64,000 nucleotides of DNA, taken from positions 50,518,430 through 50,582,429 of the forward strand of contig CM026401.1 of NCBI GenBank assembly GCA_014843695.1. The letters run 5' to 3'. This DNA comes from Archivesica marissinica. Lineage: Eukaryota; Mollusca; Bivalvia; Venerida; Vesicomyidae. Shown here piece after piece: positions 45,929 through 57,414 of the stretch (position 1 is its first letter; each line of letters begins with the position of its first letter). A model generated the notes under the pieces. It was not told the DNA's origin and did no database searches. It saw only the letters and a list, made by a program, of their open reading frames with translations. The translations under genes were made by a program, and so were the position numbers.

Positions 45929-46172
45929 CAGGGCTCATTCTAGATGGTGACTTGGGCGAAATATTGGACTCTGATTTCGCCCCCTTGGGGCCCCACTTCT
46001 CTCCCCCCCCCAGTAAGATACATTATAATATCACTGCTTCTATTCATTGTAGTTAAGGATCATATTGTGTATTTTAACCTTATTTTGTTGAAATCTATTA
46101 AATAACATCATTTGAGGACGCAATTGGGCGCTTCCTCACTTTCCCCAAAAGTTCTGACCTAGAATGAGCCCG
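45929..46172. mobile_element. H1 TIR element, copy 2
   Basis: CAGGGCTCATTCTAGA to ctagaatgagcccg. Flanks GGTACA and GGTATA (one mismatch) fit a 6-bp duplication. Shares tggggccccacttct and agtaagataca with copy 1. Confidence 0.62.
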
Positions 46173-46297
46173 GGTATATTTTGGTCTGCCCCGCCTCGCC
46201 CCGCCCCGCCTCGCCCCGCCACGTCCTGTCTGCTTGTAATGCAGCTTCAGACAACAAGGATATACAACATTCAGTACATACCTGTAATCAAAGTTTA

Positions 46298-46531
46298 GTT
46301 TATACAAATTTATTTTAGCTCGATTGCGAAACAAATTCATTCAACTTATATTAATCACTCTCGAGACCTCATTCATGGTGGAATCCATCGCCACGAGGGA
46401 AAGAGAAGAGGCAACGTAGAATTTAAATGCCTTGCACAAGGGCACAATCGTAATGGCTCCAGTGGGGCTCGAACTCCGGATCTTTCGCACCTGAAGCGAA
46501 TTCGCATCCACTGCGATATCACGACTTCCAC
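46298..46531 (-). mobile_element. S1 SINE, minus strand, near full length
   Basis: Reads gtttatacaaatttatttta, ctcgagacctcattcatggt, ggggctcgaactccggatct (B box), cactgcgatatcacgacttc (A-box side). Confidence 0.82.
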
Positions 46532-46532
46532 G

Positions 46533-46583
46533 TTTGACCCGGACTTATGGCTGAGATAGACTTATGGCCGTGAATATACGGTA
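46533..46583 (-). mobile_element. M2 mariner-like right end
   Basis: gacttatggccgtgaatata followed by cggta, the inverse of the left end at 31539. It directly abuts the S1 SINE. Confidence 0.4.
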
Positions 46584-46734
46584 CTTCCTATCGATGGGGT
46601 GTGGGGGGAAATATCAATTCAACAAGTTGCTTGTATTAAATGTACACTTAGTATCATGCATCTGCTGCCCCCATAACATTGATTACCAGGTTACCAGGTG
46701 GCTGTATGGATCTCAATACCTGAGCTAAGGAAAT

Positions 46735-47325
46735 TTGATTGGTTGAGTCCGAGATTTACACCCGGTTCAACCAATCATAAAAGCTTGACTGAGATATACA
46801 CCTGGTTCAACCAATCATAGAAGCTTGACTGAGATATACACCTGGTTCAACCAATCATAAAAGCTTGACTGAGATATACACCCAGTTCAACCAATCATAA
46901 AAGCTTGACTGAGATATACACCTGGTTCAACCAATCATAGAAGCTTGACTGAGATATACACCTGGTTCAACCAATCATAGAAGCTTGACTGAGATATACA
47001 CCCGGTTCAACCAATCAGCAAGCTTGAGACTGAGATTTACACCCAGTTCAACCAATCAGAAAGCTTGAGACTGAGATTTACACCCAGTTCAACCAATCAG
47101 AAAGCTTGAGACTGAGATTTACACCCGGTTCAACCAATCAGAAAGCTTGAGACTGAGATATACACCCGGCTCAACCAATCAGAAAGCTTGAGACAGATTT
47201 TACACTCACTTCAACCAATCGAATTGCTTGAGACTGAGATTTACACTCAGCACAACCAATCGGAATGCTTGAGACTGATATCTACACTCACTTCAACCAA
47301 TCGAATAGCATGAGACTGAGATTTG
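46735..47325 (+). repeat. 40-42-bp tandem array (about 14 copies)
   Basis: Unit gttcaaccaatcataaaagc, ttgactgagatatacaccc. The left half is 40 bp with gactgagatatac. The right half is about 42 bp with gagactgagatttac. Diverges at the right end. Confidence 0.93.
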
Positions 47326-48274
47326 GGATGTGTTTTATTGACCAGGAGGTACAGATGCTACATGAAGACATATTGATATGACCTTATCATTTCTATTTGC
47401 AAGAGAAATATAACTTTCTGCTTCTGTCGTAGAATAACTCATTAATTAGAAACAAGACAGCAGTTTTATGATCATTAATTCAGATGTTGACATGAAAGCA
47501 CTCAGTTCACAGATCTTGTTTTCATGACTAACTATTGTACATGCGTAAGAGACACATCAGAATTTAAATGAATCTAAGAAGGAAATTTATCTTCGTTAGA
47601 CGCTCCCTTGATGGTGTAAGATCATCATGCAGTTTGCATGTTCATAGCCGTGTGCATACTACATGAGTCGAGCTGCACAATAAAATCAATGGACTACTAA
47701 CCTTTGACAAAACAATAAAATCTACAAAACACTGGAGCTGCCTCTAGTTCTGTAATATGGACATTTTGAGTCCTTTCTAAAGGCTGTTTAAAATAATGAT
47801 TGAGGATGATTTTAGTGAGGCTGTTTGTATGTCCGTCCGTCCGTTTGTCTGTCCGTACCAACTTTCAGGTTTATGAGCTAAAACGTTGGTGCAGACAGCG
47901 TTTATTGGCTAATAATTAAGCTCCTAACAGCTGTTCAACAGCTTTCAATTAAAAAGCTAGCCCCTAATCCACAAATAATTGCTCAGACAGGCATTTAAAA
48001 TGGGTCACATGCTAGGTACTTTTTGCAGTTTGCGAATTTCTGTTGGGTTGGGTATGTTTTAACTTGTTGGGTACTTTATAAAGAATGTCTTGATGATTGG
48101 ACTGTTTCTAAATTTGGTTTGTAGCTTGTTTATGACCACTTCTACCAAGTGTCCTCATACGGGTCATTATGGTAAAAAACCTGGTCAAATTTAGATATAA
48201 AATAAATAACCTTTTATGGTGAAACAGTGGTGAAACCAAATTCATATCCAAACACTTCAGACTCTACCCTACAT
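47326..48274. other. Unannotated interval
   Basis: Only a small (tccg/tctg)n microsatellite at 47829-47857. Confidence 0.4.
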
Positions 48275-51200
48275 TCACTGATACGATGCACCTACCATGT
48301 ATCTATCTACATTTATTCATTGATACGATGCACCTACTGGGTATCTATCTATATTTATTCATGGATACAATGCACCTACCATGTATCTATCCATTTATTC
48401 ACTGATACGATGCACCTACTGGGTATCTATCTACATTTATTCACTGATATGATGCACCTACTGGGTATATATATATATTTATTCATTGATACAATGCACC
48501 TACCATGTATCTATCTACATTTATTCACTGATACGATGCACCTACTTGGTATCTATCTACATTTATTCACTGATGCAGCGCACCTACTGGGTATCTATCT
48601 ACATTTATTCACTGATACGATGCACCTACTGGGTATCTATCTACATTTATTCACTGATGCAGTGCACCTACTGGGTATCTATCTACATTTATTCACTGAT
48701 ACGATGCACCTACTGGGTATCTATCTACATTTATTCACTGATGCAGTGCACCTACTGGGTATCTATCTACATTTATTGACTGATACAGTGCACCTACTGG
48801 GTATCTATCTACAATTATTCACTGATACGATGCACCTACTGGGTATCTATCTATATTTATTCACTGATACGATGCACCTACTGGGTATCTATCTATATTT
48901 ATTCACTGATACGATGCACCTATTGGGTATCTATCTACATTTATTCACTGATACGATGCACCTACTGGGTATCTATCTATATTTATTCACTGATGCGATG
49001 CACCTACTGGGTATCTATCTATATTTATTCACTGATACGATGCACCTACTGGGCATCTATCTACATTTATTCACTGATACAATGCACCTACCATTTATCT
49101 ATCCATTTATTCACTGATACGATGCACCTACTGGGTATCTATCTACATTTCTTCACTGATATGATGCACCTACTGGGTATCTATCTATATTTATTCACTG
49201 ATACGATGCACCTACCATGTATCTATCTACATTTATTCACTGATACGATGCACCTATTGGGTATCTATCTATATTTATTCACTGATACGATGCACCTACT
49301 GGGTATCTATCTATATTTATTCACTGATACGATGCACCTATTGGGTATCTATCTACATTTATTCACTGATACGATGCACCTACTGGGTATCTATCTACAT
49401 TTATTCACTGATGCGATGCACCTACTGGGTATCTATCTATATTTATTCACTGATACGATGCACCTACTGGGTATCTATCTACATTTATTCACTGATACAA
49501 TGCACCTACCATTTATCTATCCATTTATTCACTGATACGATGCACCTACTGGGTATCTATCTACATTTATTCACTGATACAATGCACCTACCATTTATCT
49601 ATCCATTTATTCACTGATACAATGCACCTACTGGGTATCTATCTACATTTATTCACTGATACAATGCACCTACCATTTATCTATCCATTTATTCACTGAT
49701 ACGATGCACCTACCGGGTATCTATCTACATTTATTCACTGATACGATGCACCTACTGGGTATCTATCTACATTTATTCACTGATACAATGCACCTACCGA
49801 GTATCTATCTACATTTATTCACTGATACAATGCACCTACCATTTATCTATCCATTTATTCACTGATACGATGCACCTACTGGGTATCTATCTACATTTAT
49901 TCACTGATATGATGCACCTACTGGGTATCTATCTATATTTATTCACTGATACGATGCACCTACCATGTATCTATCTACATTTATTCACTGATACGATGCA
50001 CCTACTGGGTATCTATCTATATTTATTCACTGATACGATGCACCTACTGGGTATCTATCTATATTTATTCACTGATACGATGCACCTATTGGGTATCTAT
50101 CTACATTTATTCACTGATACGATGCACCTACTGGGTATCTATCTATATTTATTCACTGATGCGATGCACCTACTGGGTATCTATCTATATTTATTCACTG
50201 ATACGATGCACCTACTGGGTATCTATCTACATTTATTCACTGATACGATGCACCTACCATGTATCTATCTACATTTATTCACTGATACGATGCACCTACT
50301 GGGTATCTATCTATATTTATTCACTGATACGATGCACCTATTGGGTATCTATCTACATTTATTCACTGATACGATGCACCTACTGGGTATCTATCTACAT
50401 TTATTCACTGATACGATGCACCTATTGGGTATCTATCTACATTTATTCACTGATACAATGCACCTACCATTTATCTATCCATTTATTCACTGATACGATG
50501 CACCTACTGGGTATCTATCTACATTTATTCACTGATACAATGCACCTACCATTTATCTATCCATTTATTCACTGATACGATGCACCTACCGGGTATCTAT
50601 CTACATTTATTCACTGATACGATGCACCTACTGGGTATCTATCTACATTTATTCACTGATACAATGCACCTACCGAGTATCTATCTACATTTATTCACTG
50701 ATATGATGCACCTACCGGGTATCTATCTACATTTATTCACTGATACGATGCACCTACTGGGTATCTATCTACATTTATTCACTGATACGATGCACCTACC
50801 AGGTATCTATCTACATTTATTCACTGATACGATGCACCTACCGGGTATCTATCTACATTTATTCACTGATACGATGCACCTACTGGGTATCTATCTACTT
50901 TTATTCACTGATACGATGCACCTACCGGGTATCTATCTACATTTATTCACTGATACGATGCACCTACCAAGAATCTATCTACATTTATTCACTGATACGA
51001 TGCACCTACCAGGTATTTATCTACATTTATTCACTGATACGATGCACCTACCATGTATCTATCTACATTTATTCACTGATACAATGCACCTACCGGGTAT
51101 CTATCTACATTTATTCACTGATACGATGCACCTACCAAGAATCTATCTACATTTATTCACTGATACGATGCACCTACCATGTATCTATCTACATTTATTC

Positions 51201-51390
51201 ACTGATACGATGCACCTACCGGGTATCTATCTACATTTATTCACTGATACGATGCACCTACTGGGTATCTATCTACATTTATTCACTGATACGATGCGCC
51301 TACTGGGTATCTATCTACATTTATTCACTGATACGATGCACCTACTGGGTATCTATCTACATTTATTCACTGATACAGTGCACCTACCAT
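48275..51390 (+). repeat. 42-bp tandem array (about 74 copies)
   Basis: Unit ctgatacgatgcacctactg, ggtatctatctacatttatt, ca. A shorter variant with accatttatctatccattta marks block boundaries (for example 49090, 49510, 49847, 50465). A segment near 49.1 kb recurs near 49.87 kb, about 750 bp apart. Right-hand units favour taccggg. The 14-residue frame TDTMHLLGIYLHLF comes from the 3n period. Confidence 0.97.
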
Positions 51391-51937
51391 GTTACCCTCA
51401 CCGTGTTGGTTCAGGTAGTTGCCAGTTGGTAGGTTGGTTTGTCTGGGTGAACAAGTGTGCATATGGCCGGCGCCATGCGAAAATGGACACTGTTTAAATT
51501 AGACTGAAATTTCACATTTCCCCCTCATCTTTTACATTACTGTGCTATTTCAAGGAATAATTAGTTAAAGCTATGCCATTTAAATTTGTAGATCAAAATT
51601 AATAGTGTAAAAATTTCGAAAACTGTTGCCATAGGAAAATTGTTTCCAAGCTCATCATCACTTTGTTAGAAAAAAAGTTTCAAACAGATAATTGCATGAC
51701 ATTTGGTCACATCATGATACAAATTAAAGTTGTGGACTATAAATGTGAATGATGATGTGAACACTAGGAAGTTCTTGCCTTGTGCATTCACTGAATTGAT
51801 TGTAAACAAATACTGACTTCATAATTAACTATTGTAGAATGTCACTATAGCACATTATTAATGATTCTTTAAAACTCCATATGGTTTGACCTGTCACATT
51901 GTCACAGACAGATGAACAGAATTCTGTTTCATATGTC
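51391..51937. other. Unannotated interval
   Basis: No repeat, TIR or exon signal was recognised. Confidence 0.4.
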
Positions 51938-52619
51938 TTAACCCTTTCCCTCATAGAAGCACCTCTTGACGCCATTACCAATACGACATACATTGACGAT
52001 GTAGTAGCCAAACCAATGTTCATAAACCCTTTCCGTCATAGAAGCACCTCTTGACGCCATTACCAATACGACATACATTGACAATGTAGTAGCCAAACCA
52101 ATGTTCATAATAAAGGCCAGAATCTCATGTAGTCCCAGTAATATCTATGGAGGTGGGATAGATATGGCAACTACTTATCCACTGCATGATAGCTAAATGG
52201 CTGTTGTTTGTATGGAGATATAATAGTATATTCACCTAAATCTCTATGTAGTCCCTGTAATATCTATGGAGGTGGGATAGATATGGTGACTACTTATCCA
52301 CTGCATGATAGCTAAGTGGCTGTCATTTGTATGTAGATATAATAGTATATTCACCTAAATCTCTATGTAGTCCCTGTAATATCTATGGAGGTGGGATAGA
52401 TATGGCGACTACTTATCCACTGCATGATAGCTAAATGGCTGTCGTTTGTATGGAGATATAATAGTATATTCACCTAAATCTCTATGTAGTCCCTGTAATA
52501 TCTATGGAGGTGGGATAGATATGGCAACTACTTATCTACTGCATGATAGCTAAATGACTGTCGTTTGTATGTAGATATAATAGTATATTCACCTAAATCT
52601 CTATGAAGGAAAGGGTTAA
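51938..52619 (+). mobile_element. P2 TTAA-type MITE, copy 2
   Basis: TTAACCCTTTCCCTCATAGA to tctatgaaggaaagggttaa. Two 84-bp left modules (51938 and 52022) and four 119-bp right modules (52129, 52248, 52367 and 52486). CCC-starting termini with TTAA suit piggyBac. Confidence 0.8.
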
Positions 52620-53517
52620 TGTTGGCTCCACCTTTCAAACATTCTTTCAGAAACATCTGTCTATGTGTATCACTAAACCATTCACAACGTTCTCAATTGG
52701 TAGCATATTGAGTTGACATTTTGTCAGGATTTGTATTTAGACATTGTGTTATAAACCTGATATTATATAATCTTCATTTCTGTTCATTTTGTCTGATGCT
52801 TATTATAATATTCTAATAATTTTGTCTTAATGTCAGAAATTCTGATCAGCCTAGATGTGTGTTTTGCATTCAATATGTCTTAATATCCACGCTTCATGTA
52901 TGTTTCTTTGTAAGCTGGATGGTGGATTGTTTTTTTTTAAAAATCTGGTTTATGCAAATTTGAAAAAAATAGTATAGCTAAAAAAATGTTTATTGTAATG
53001 TGTGCAGTTTTGCACGTGTACTATATATATATGTGTAAATATGATTGTGTATATATAATGAATAAACGAAGTGTCTGACTTCACCAAAAAAAGAGAAAAG
53101 ATTTTGTCTGATCGAGTGCCCATATTCGTGTGTCGCTTGCCATACATTGGGTATCCGTCTGTTCGTCTGTCACAAGTCATATCCACACCATATCTTTTGA
53201 ACAGAGTGAAGGATTTGGGAAATAATTGTGCACAAATGTTCATCTATTTGGGTGCAATGTACAGATAGCATGTTTCACCCGCCTCGGTGCAAGCGGGTCA
53301 AACTATTGATACCATCACTTGCACAATATAACACGTCTGCTCCGTATCTCTTAAATTGGTTGAGTGAATAAATTTGACATAGATCTTGTTCATTTTGAGG
53401 CTTTGTGTAGTAGAATATAGGGTCATGGTCGCACTTTTTAAAAATATCACAGGTCTGTTACATACATGTATTCTATAAACCACTTGAGAAATTTTGACAA
53501 AAATTAACGAAAATGTT
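52620..53517. other. Mostly unannotated interval
   Basis: A stretch near 53155-53280 (gtctgtcacaagtcatatcc, cttttgaacagagtgaagg) has the look of a common molluscan dispersed repeat, but there is no second copy here. Confidence 0.35.
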
Positions 53518-55056
53518 AGATGTAGTAACTTTTAAGTTGGATGGAATAACTTGTAATTTAGATGCAATAACTTGTAATTAGATATTCGACAATAAACATA
53601 ACTTTAATGCGCGCTACATGACCTTAGATGTCGATGCGCCGTAAAACACCATTCATTCATTCATTTGTAATTAGATATAGTAACCTGTAAGTTAGATGTA
53701 GTAACGTGTAAGTTAGATGTAGTAACCTGTAAGTTAGATGTAGTAACGTGTAAGTTAGATGTAGTAACCTGTAAGTTAGATGTAGTAACGTGTAAGTTAG
53801 ATGTAGTAACGTGTAAGTTAGATGTAGTAACGTGTAAGTTAGATGTAGTAACCTGTAAGTTAGATGCAGTAACTTGTAAGTTAGATGTAGTAACCTGTAA
53901 GTTAGATGTAGTAACTTGTAAGTTAGATGTAGTAACGTGTAAGTTAGATGTAGTAACGTGTAAGTTAGATGTAGTAACCTGTAAGTTAGATGCAGTAACT
54001 TGTAAGTTAGATGTAGTAACGTGTAAGTTAGATGCAGTAACTTGTAAGTTAGATGTAGTAACTTGTAAGTTAGATGTAGTAACGTGTAAGTTAGATGTAG
54101 TAACGTGTAAGTTAGATGTAGTAACCTGTAAGTTAGATGTAGTAACGTGTAAGTTAGATGTAGTAACGTGTAAGTTAGATGTAGTAATGTTTAAGTTAGA
54201 TGTAGTAACGTGTAAGTTAGATGTAGTAACGTGTAAGTTAGATGTAGTAACCTGTAAGTTAGATGTAGTAATGTTTAAGTTAGATGTAGTAACGTGTAAG
54301 TTAGATGTAGTAACCTGTAAGTTAGATGCAGTAACTTGTAAGTTAGATGTAGTAACGTGTAAGTTAGATGCAGTAACTTGTAAGTTAGATGTAGTAACTT
54401 GTAAGTTAGATGTAGTAACGTGTAAGTTAGATGTAGTAACGTGTAAGTTAGATGTAGCAACTTGTAAGTTAGATGTAGTAACCTGTAAGTTAGATGTAGT
54501 AACGTGTAAGTTAGATGTAGTAACGTGTAAGTTAGATGTAGTAATGTTTAAGTTAGATGTAGTAACGTGTAAGTTAGATGTAGTAACGTGTAAGTTAGAT
54601 GTAGTAACCTGTAAGTTAGATGTAGTAATGTGTAAGTTAGATGTAGTAACGTGTAAGTTAGATGTAGTAACTTGTAAGTTAGATGTAGCAATGTTTAAGT
54701 TAGATGTAGTAACGTGTAAGTTAGATGTAGTAACATGTAAGTTAGATGTAGTAACGTGTAAGTTAGATGTAGTAACTTGTAAGTTAGATGTAGTAACGTG
54801 TAAGTTAGATGTAGTAATGTGTAAGTTAGATGTAGTAATGTGTAAGTTAGATGTAGCAACTTGTAAGTTAGATGTAGTAATGTGTAAGTTAGATGTAGCA
54901 ACTTGTAAGTTAGATGTAGTAACTTGTAAGTTAGATGTAGTAATGTGTAAGTTAGATGTAGTAACTTGTAAGTTAGATGTAGTAATGTGTAAGTTAGATG
55001 TAGTAATGTGTAAGTTAGATGTAGTAACTTGTAAGTTAGATAGATATAGTAACTTT
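53518..55056 (+). repeat. 21-bp tandem array (about 68 copies)
   Basis: Unit gtagtaacgtgtaagttaga plus t, with variants at the gtg/ctg/ttg position. Degenerate units at 53518-53585, then an inserted SINE tail, then the main array. It ends beside a perfect palindrome taagtttaaactta (55057-55070). Confidence 0.97.
53586..53664 (+). mobile_element. 79-bp SINE tail inserted in the 21-bp array
   Basis: tcgacaataaacataacttt, gatgcgccgtaaaacacc, then (attc)n. TTGTAATTAGATAT lies on both sides (53572-53585 and 53665-53678), a 14-bp duplication expected of retroposition, although array units contribute to the match. Confidence 0.6.
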
Positions 55057-55301
55057 TAAGTTTAAACTTACAAATTGGATGGATTGATTTGTAACTATAT
55101 CAATTGCACTATTACTAATCGGTTATCTAATCGGTTATTTAATCGCTTTGCACATCCGATTATTCCGGTTTATCGATGATGGATTTTGAAAACGATGCAC
55201 TAGGAAAGTGTAATGGTCAAGCGTTGTATTGAAAATAATTTGTGTCCACTGCATGTTTTCTAAGCCGTTTGAGAGATTGTTGAATAAATAGGTTTACAGT
55301 C

Positions 55302-55392
55302 AAACTTATACTAACTCAATGCATGCTGGATGAAAATAAAGGCTATGAATAGTTCAAATAATTGTAGCAGCCGACAATTCATTAATGTGTTT
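55302..55392 (+). mobile_element. P3 MITE left-end fragment
   Basis: actaactcaatgcatgctgg, aaataaaggctatgaatagt, cgacaattcattaatgtgtt. The right side is missing. Confidence 0.55.
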
Positions 55393-55426
55393 TTCTTAAC
55401 TAAATTAAAATTTTGTCATTATGACA

Positions 55427-55480
55427 TAGATCATAAATACCATATACATTTGGCCATAAGTCGACCTCACTCAAAAGGTC
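55427..55480 (+). mobile_element. M2-like left-end fragment
   Basis: taccatatacatttggccat followed by aagtcgacctc resembles 31539-31570. Confidence 0.3.
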
Positions 55481-55544
55481 AATGTGGTTTTTGGCTCTAT
55501 TAAAATCTATCATATATGTTAACACGGTTACGATGTCCTTATGC

Positions 55545-55930
55545 GATACATTTTCTCTTCTCTCCCTCATGGCGATAGATTCTATCAGGATTGAGGTCTC
55601 GAGAGTGATTAATATAATGTTGTAGTTGTCCAATTAGCGCAGTGGTTAGCTTCTCACCAATGCAACCCGGGTTCGATCCTCGGACTGGGAAGTATGTGAG
55701 ATGGTACGGTGGTCGCCAGATCGGACAGGTGGGTTTTCTCCGGGTACTCTGGTTTACTCCCACACGAATGACCACATATACGCTTTCATCCGCGCCGACG
55801 AGAGTGCTTAATATAAGTTGTTAGAACTTGCTTCGCAATCGTTGTAAAATAAATAAAGTTTAAACTAATCTAATGTTGTAAAAACTTGTTTCGCAATCGA
55901 GCTAAGAAATAAATTTGTATAAGCCAATAT
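55545..55930 (+). mobile_element. S1 SINE 3' part, split by S2
   Basis: Left piece tctctccctcatggcgatag, tctcgagagtgattaatata. The right piece resumes after the S2 insertion: acttgtttcgcaatcgagct, aataaatttgtataa. The head is missing. Confidence 0.7.
55625..55870 (+). mobile_element. S2 Deu-like SINE with 10-bp target duplication
   Basis: Head gttgtccaattagcgcagtg, B box cgggttcgatcctc, Deu-like gtgggttttctccgggtact, tail aaataaataaagtttaaact. TAATGTTGTA flanks it at 55615-55624 and 55871-55880. Confidence 0.87.
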
Positions 55931-55937
55931 ACTCTCA

Positions 55938-56112
55938 TTCTGATCCCTGGTTCGAGCCCCGCTCAGGCTGTGTCTGCTCATATGAAAATGCTTCATGCGG
56001 AGATTGGGGCCCCAGGTACTGGTTAACCGCTGGAGTCTGCCCAGGTGTTGTTAAGTAAACTGCCCGCCGACGATATAGCCCAAAATGGTGCTGACGAAGG
56101 TGTAAAACCTGA
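55938..56112 (+). mobile_element. S3 SINE, 5'-truncated
   Basis: Starts at ccctggttcgagccccgctc, then aggtactggttaaccgctgg, gcccgccgacgatatagccc, ggtgctgacgaaggtgtaaa. Confidence 0.65.
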
Positions 56113-56144
56113 ACGTACAATCAAGCAAACTCTCTCACTCTTAA

Positions 56145-56335
56145 GTGGAAGTCATGATAGTTCGAGCCCCGCTGGAGCAGTTACGATTGTGCCCTTAGGC
56201 AAGACATTTAAATTCCATGTTGCCTCTTCTCTCTTCCTCATGGCGATGGATTCCATCAGGAATGATGTCTCGAGAGTGATTAATATAAGTTGCAAGAACT
56301 TGTTTCACAATCAAGCTAAATTAAATTTGTATAAA
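56145..56335 (+). mobile_element. S1 SINE, head deleted, 13-bp target duplication
   Basis: gtggaagtcatgatag joins directly to ttcgagccccgctggagcag, losing the A-to-B-box spacer. CTCACTCTTAAGT at 56134-56146 and 56336-56348 proves it moved as a unit. The deletion may predate or follow insertion. Confidence 0.82.
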
Positions 56336-56445
56336 CTCACTCTTAAGTCTTGGTAACCATTTCCGAACATTCCTGTTGCTGTAGTGTGTTTGTTTGTTAC
56401 AGAAGATCAGCAAAATATTAGATCTCCTTTGATAATGAAGTCACA

Positions 56446-56931
56446 TGCTTATTTTCTATATATTTGCAGATCTTTATGTTTATTTTCTATATATTTGCAG
56501 ATCTTGATGTTTATTTTCTATATATTTGCAGATCTTGATGTTTATTTTCTATATATTTGCAGATCTTTATGTTTATTTTCTATATATATGCAGATCTTTA
56601 TGTTTATTTTCTATATATTTGCAGATCTTTATGTTTATTTTTATATATTTGCAGATTTTTGTTTATTTTCTATATATTTGCAGATCTTGATGTTTATTTT
56701 CTATATATTTGCAGATCTTTATGTTTATTTTCTATATATTTGCAGATCTTTATGTTTATTTTCTATATATTTGCAGATCTTGATGTTTATTTTCTATATA
56801 TTTGCAGATCTTTATGTTTATTTTCTATATATTTGCAGATCTTTATGTTTATTTTCTATATATTTGCAGATCTTGATGTTTATTTCCTATATATTTGCAG
56901 ATCTTTATGTTTATTTTCTAAATATTTGCAG
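56446..56931 (+). repeat. 31-bp tandem array of splice-acceptor-like units (about 16 copies)
   Basis: Unit atctttatgtttattttcta followed by tatatttgcag. Each ends with a T-rich tract and ttgcag and begins with atct, the first bases of the exon candidate that follows. The last unit (aatatttgcag) leads straight into exon B. It looks like an intron 3' end multiplied in tandem. Confidence 0.93.
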
Positions 56932-56985
56932 ATCTGTTCAAATGGAAAGCAGCCAATCCAAACAATCATGTTAATCAAGAATTTA
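56932..56985 (+). CDS. Candidate internal exon B
   Basis: Bounded by aatatttgcag and a strong donor, gtaagtg, at 56986. The 54-bp exon in phase 1 reads LFKWKAANPNNHVNQEF and ends in phase 1, so it is symmetric. Phase 0 is also open (ICSNGKQPIQTIM and on); phase 2 has a stop. The G left by exon A plus AT here gives a GAT codon, so the two could join as TVTA-D-LFKW across an intron of about 18.8 kb. Protein family not recognised. Confidence 0.4.
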
Positions 56986-57021
56986 GTAAGTGATCTTTGT
57001 ATCTGGTCTATGGAAGTCGTG

Positions 57022-57214
57022 TGTGTGTTTTACGTTTATTTATCGTCGCTACCGGTTGCCCATATGAGCGACGCCTCCTGAAGAGATTAATCATTTTAGA
57101 TTTTTGGAGGATAGTGCAATGATACGAACAGATACCCATTCTAGAAGCACATCTTGTTCTTTTACTAGCACGGTGTATAGCACCGACACGAGTGTTCGGT
57201 TGAAAGTCCCATCG
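57022..57214 (-). mobile_element. S4 SINE, minus strand, 5'-truncated
   Basis: gttttacgtttatttatcgt, cgctaccggttgcccatatg, gaagagattaatcatttta, gtatagcaccgacacgag. It starts 36 bp after the exon B donor. Confidence 0.7.
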
Positions 57215-57414
57215 CTACATTACCTGTCGCAATTAGCGCCCCAAGCGTGAAAATCACGACAATCTATGAAAACTACATCATCAGTAATGGTACACTGTCT
57301 GTATGTTTAAAGACGTCATATTATCGATCAGCGCAGTTCTGAAAAATGTTAATGAAAATATTTTAAATATAAATGAATTTTGGCTGTTCTAACTTTGAAG
57401 ATTAAATTATTCTT
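57215..57414. other. Unannotated interval
   Basis: Nothing recognised. Confidence 0.35.

Noticed and set aside
30491..46531. Functional tRNA genes
   Set aside because: A- and B-box-like heads are diverged, do not form a complete cloverleaf, and are joined to SINE bodies with target duplications.
48227..51497. TDTMHLLGIYLHLF repeat frames as a membrane or silk-like protein
   Set aside because: The 42-bp period forces the frame. It is repeatedly broken by shorter units, and no start or terminal domain is present.
52651..52700. Possible exon after a good acceptor (ccacctttcaaacattctttcag region)
   Set aside because: The nearest donor is gtagca, a poor match, and the peptide in the open frames is unremarkable.
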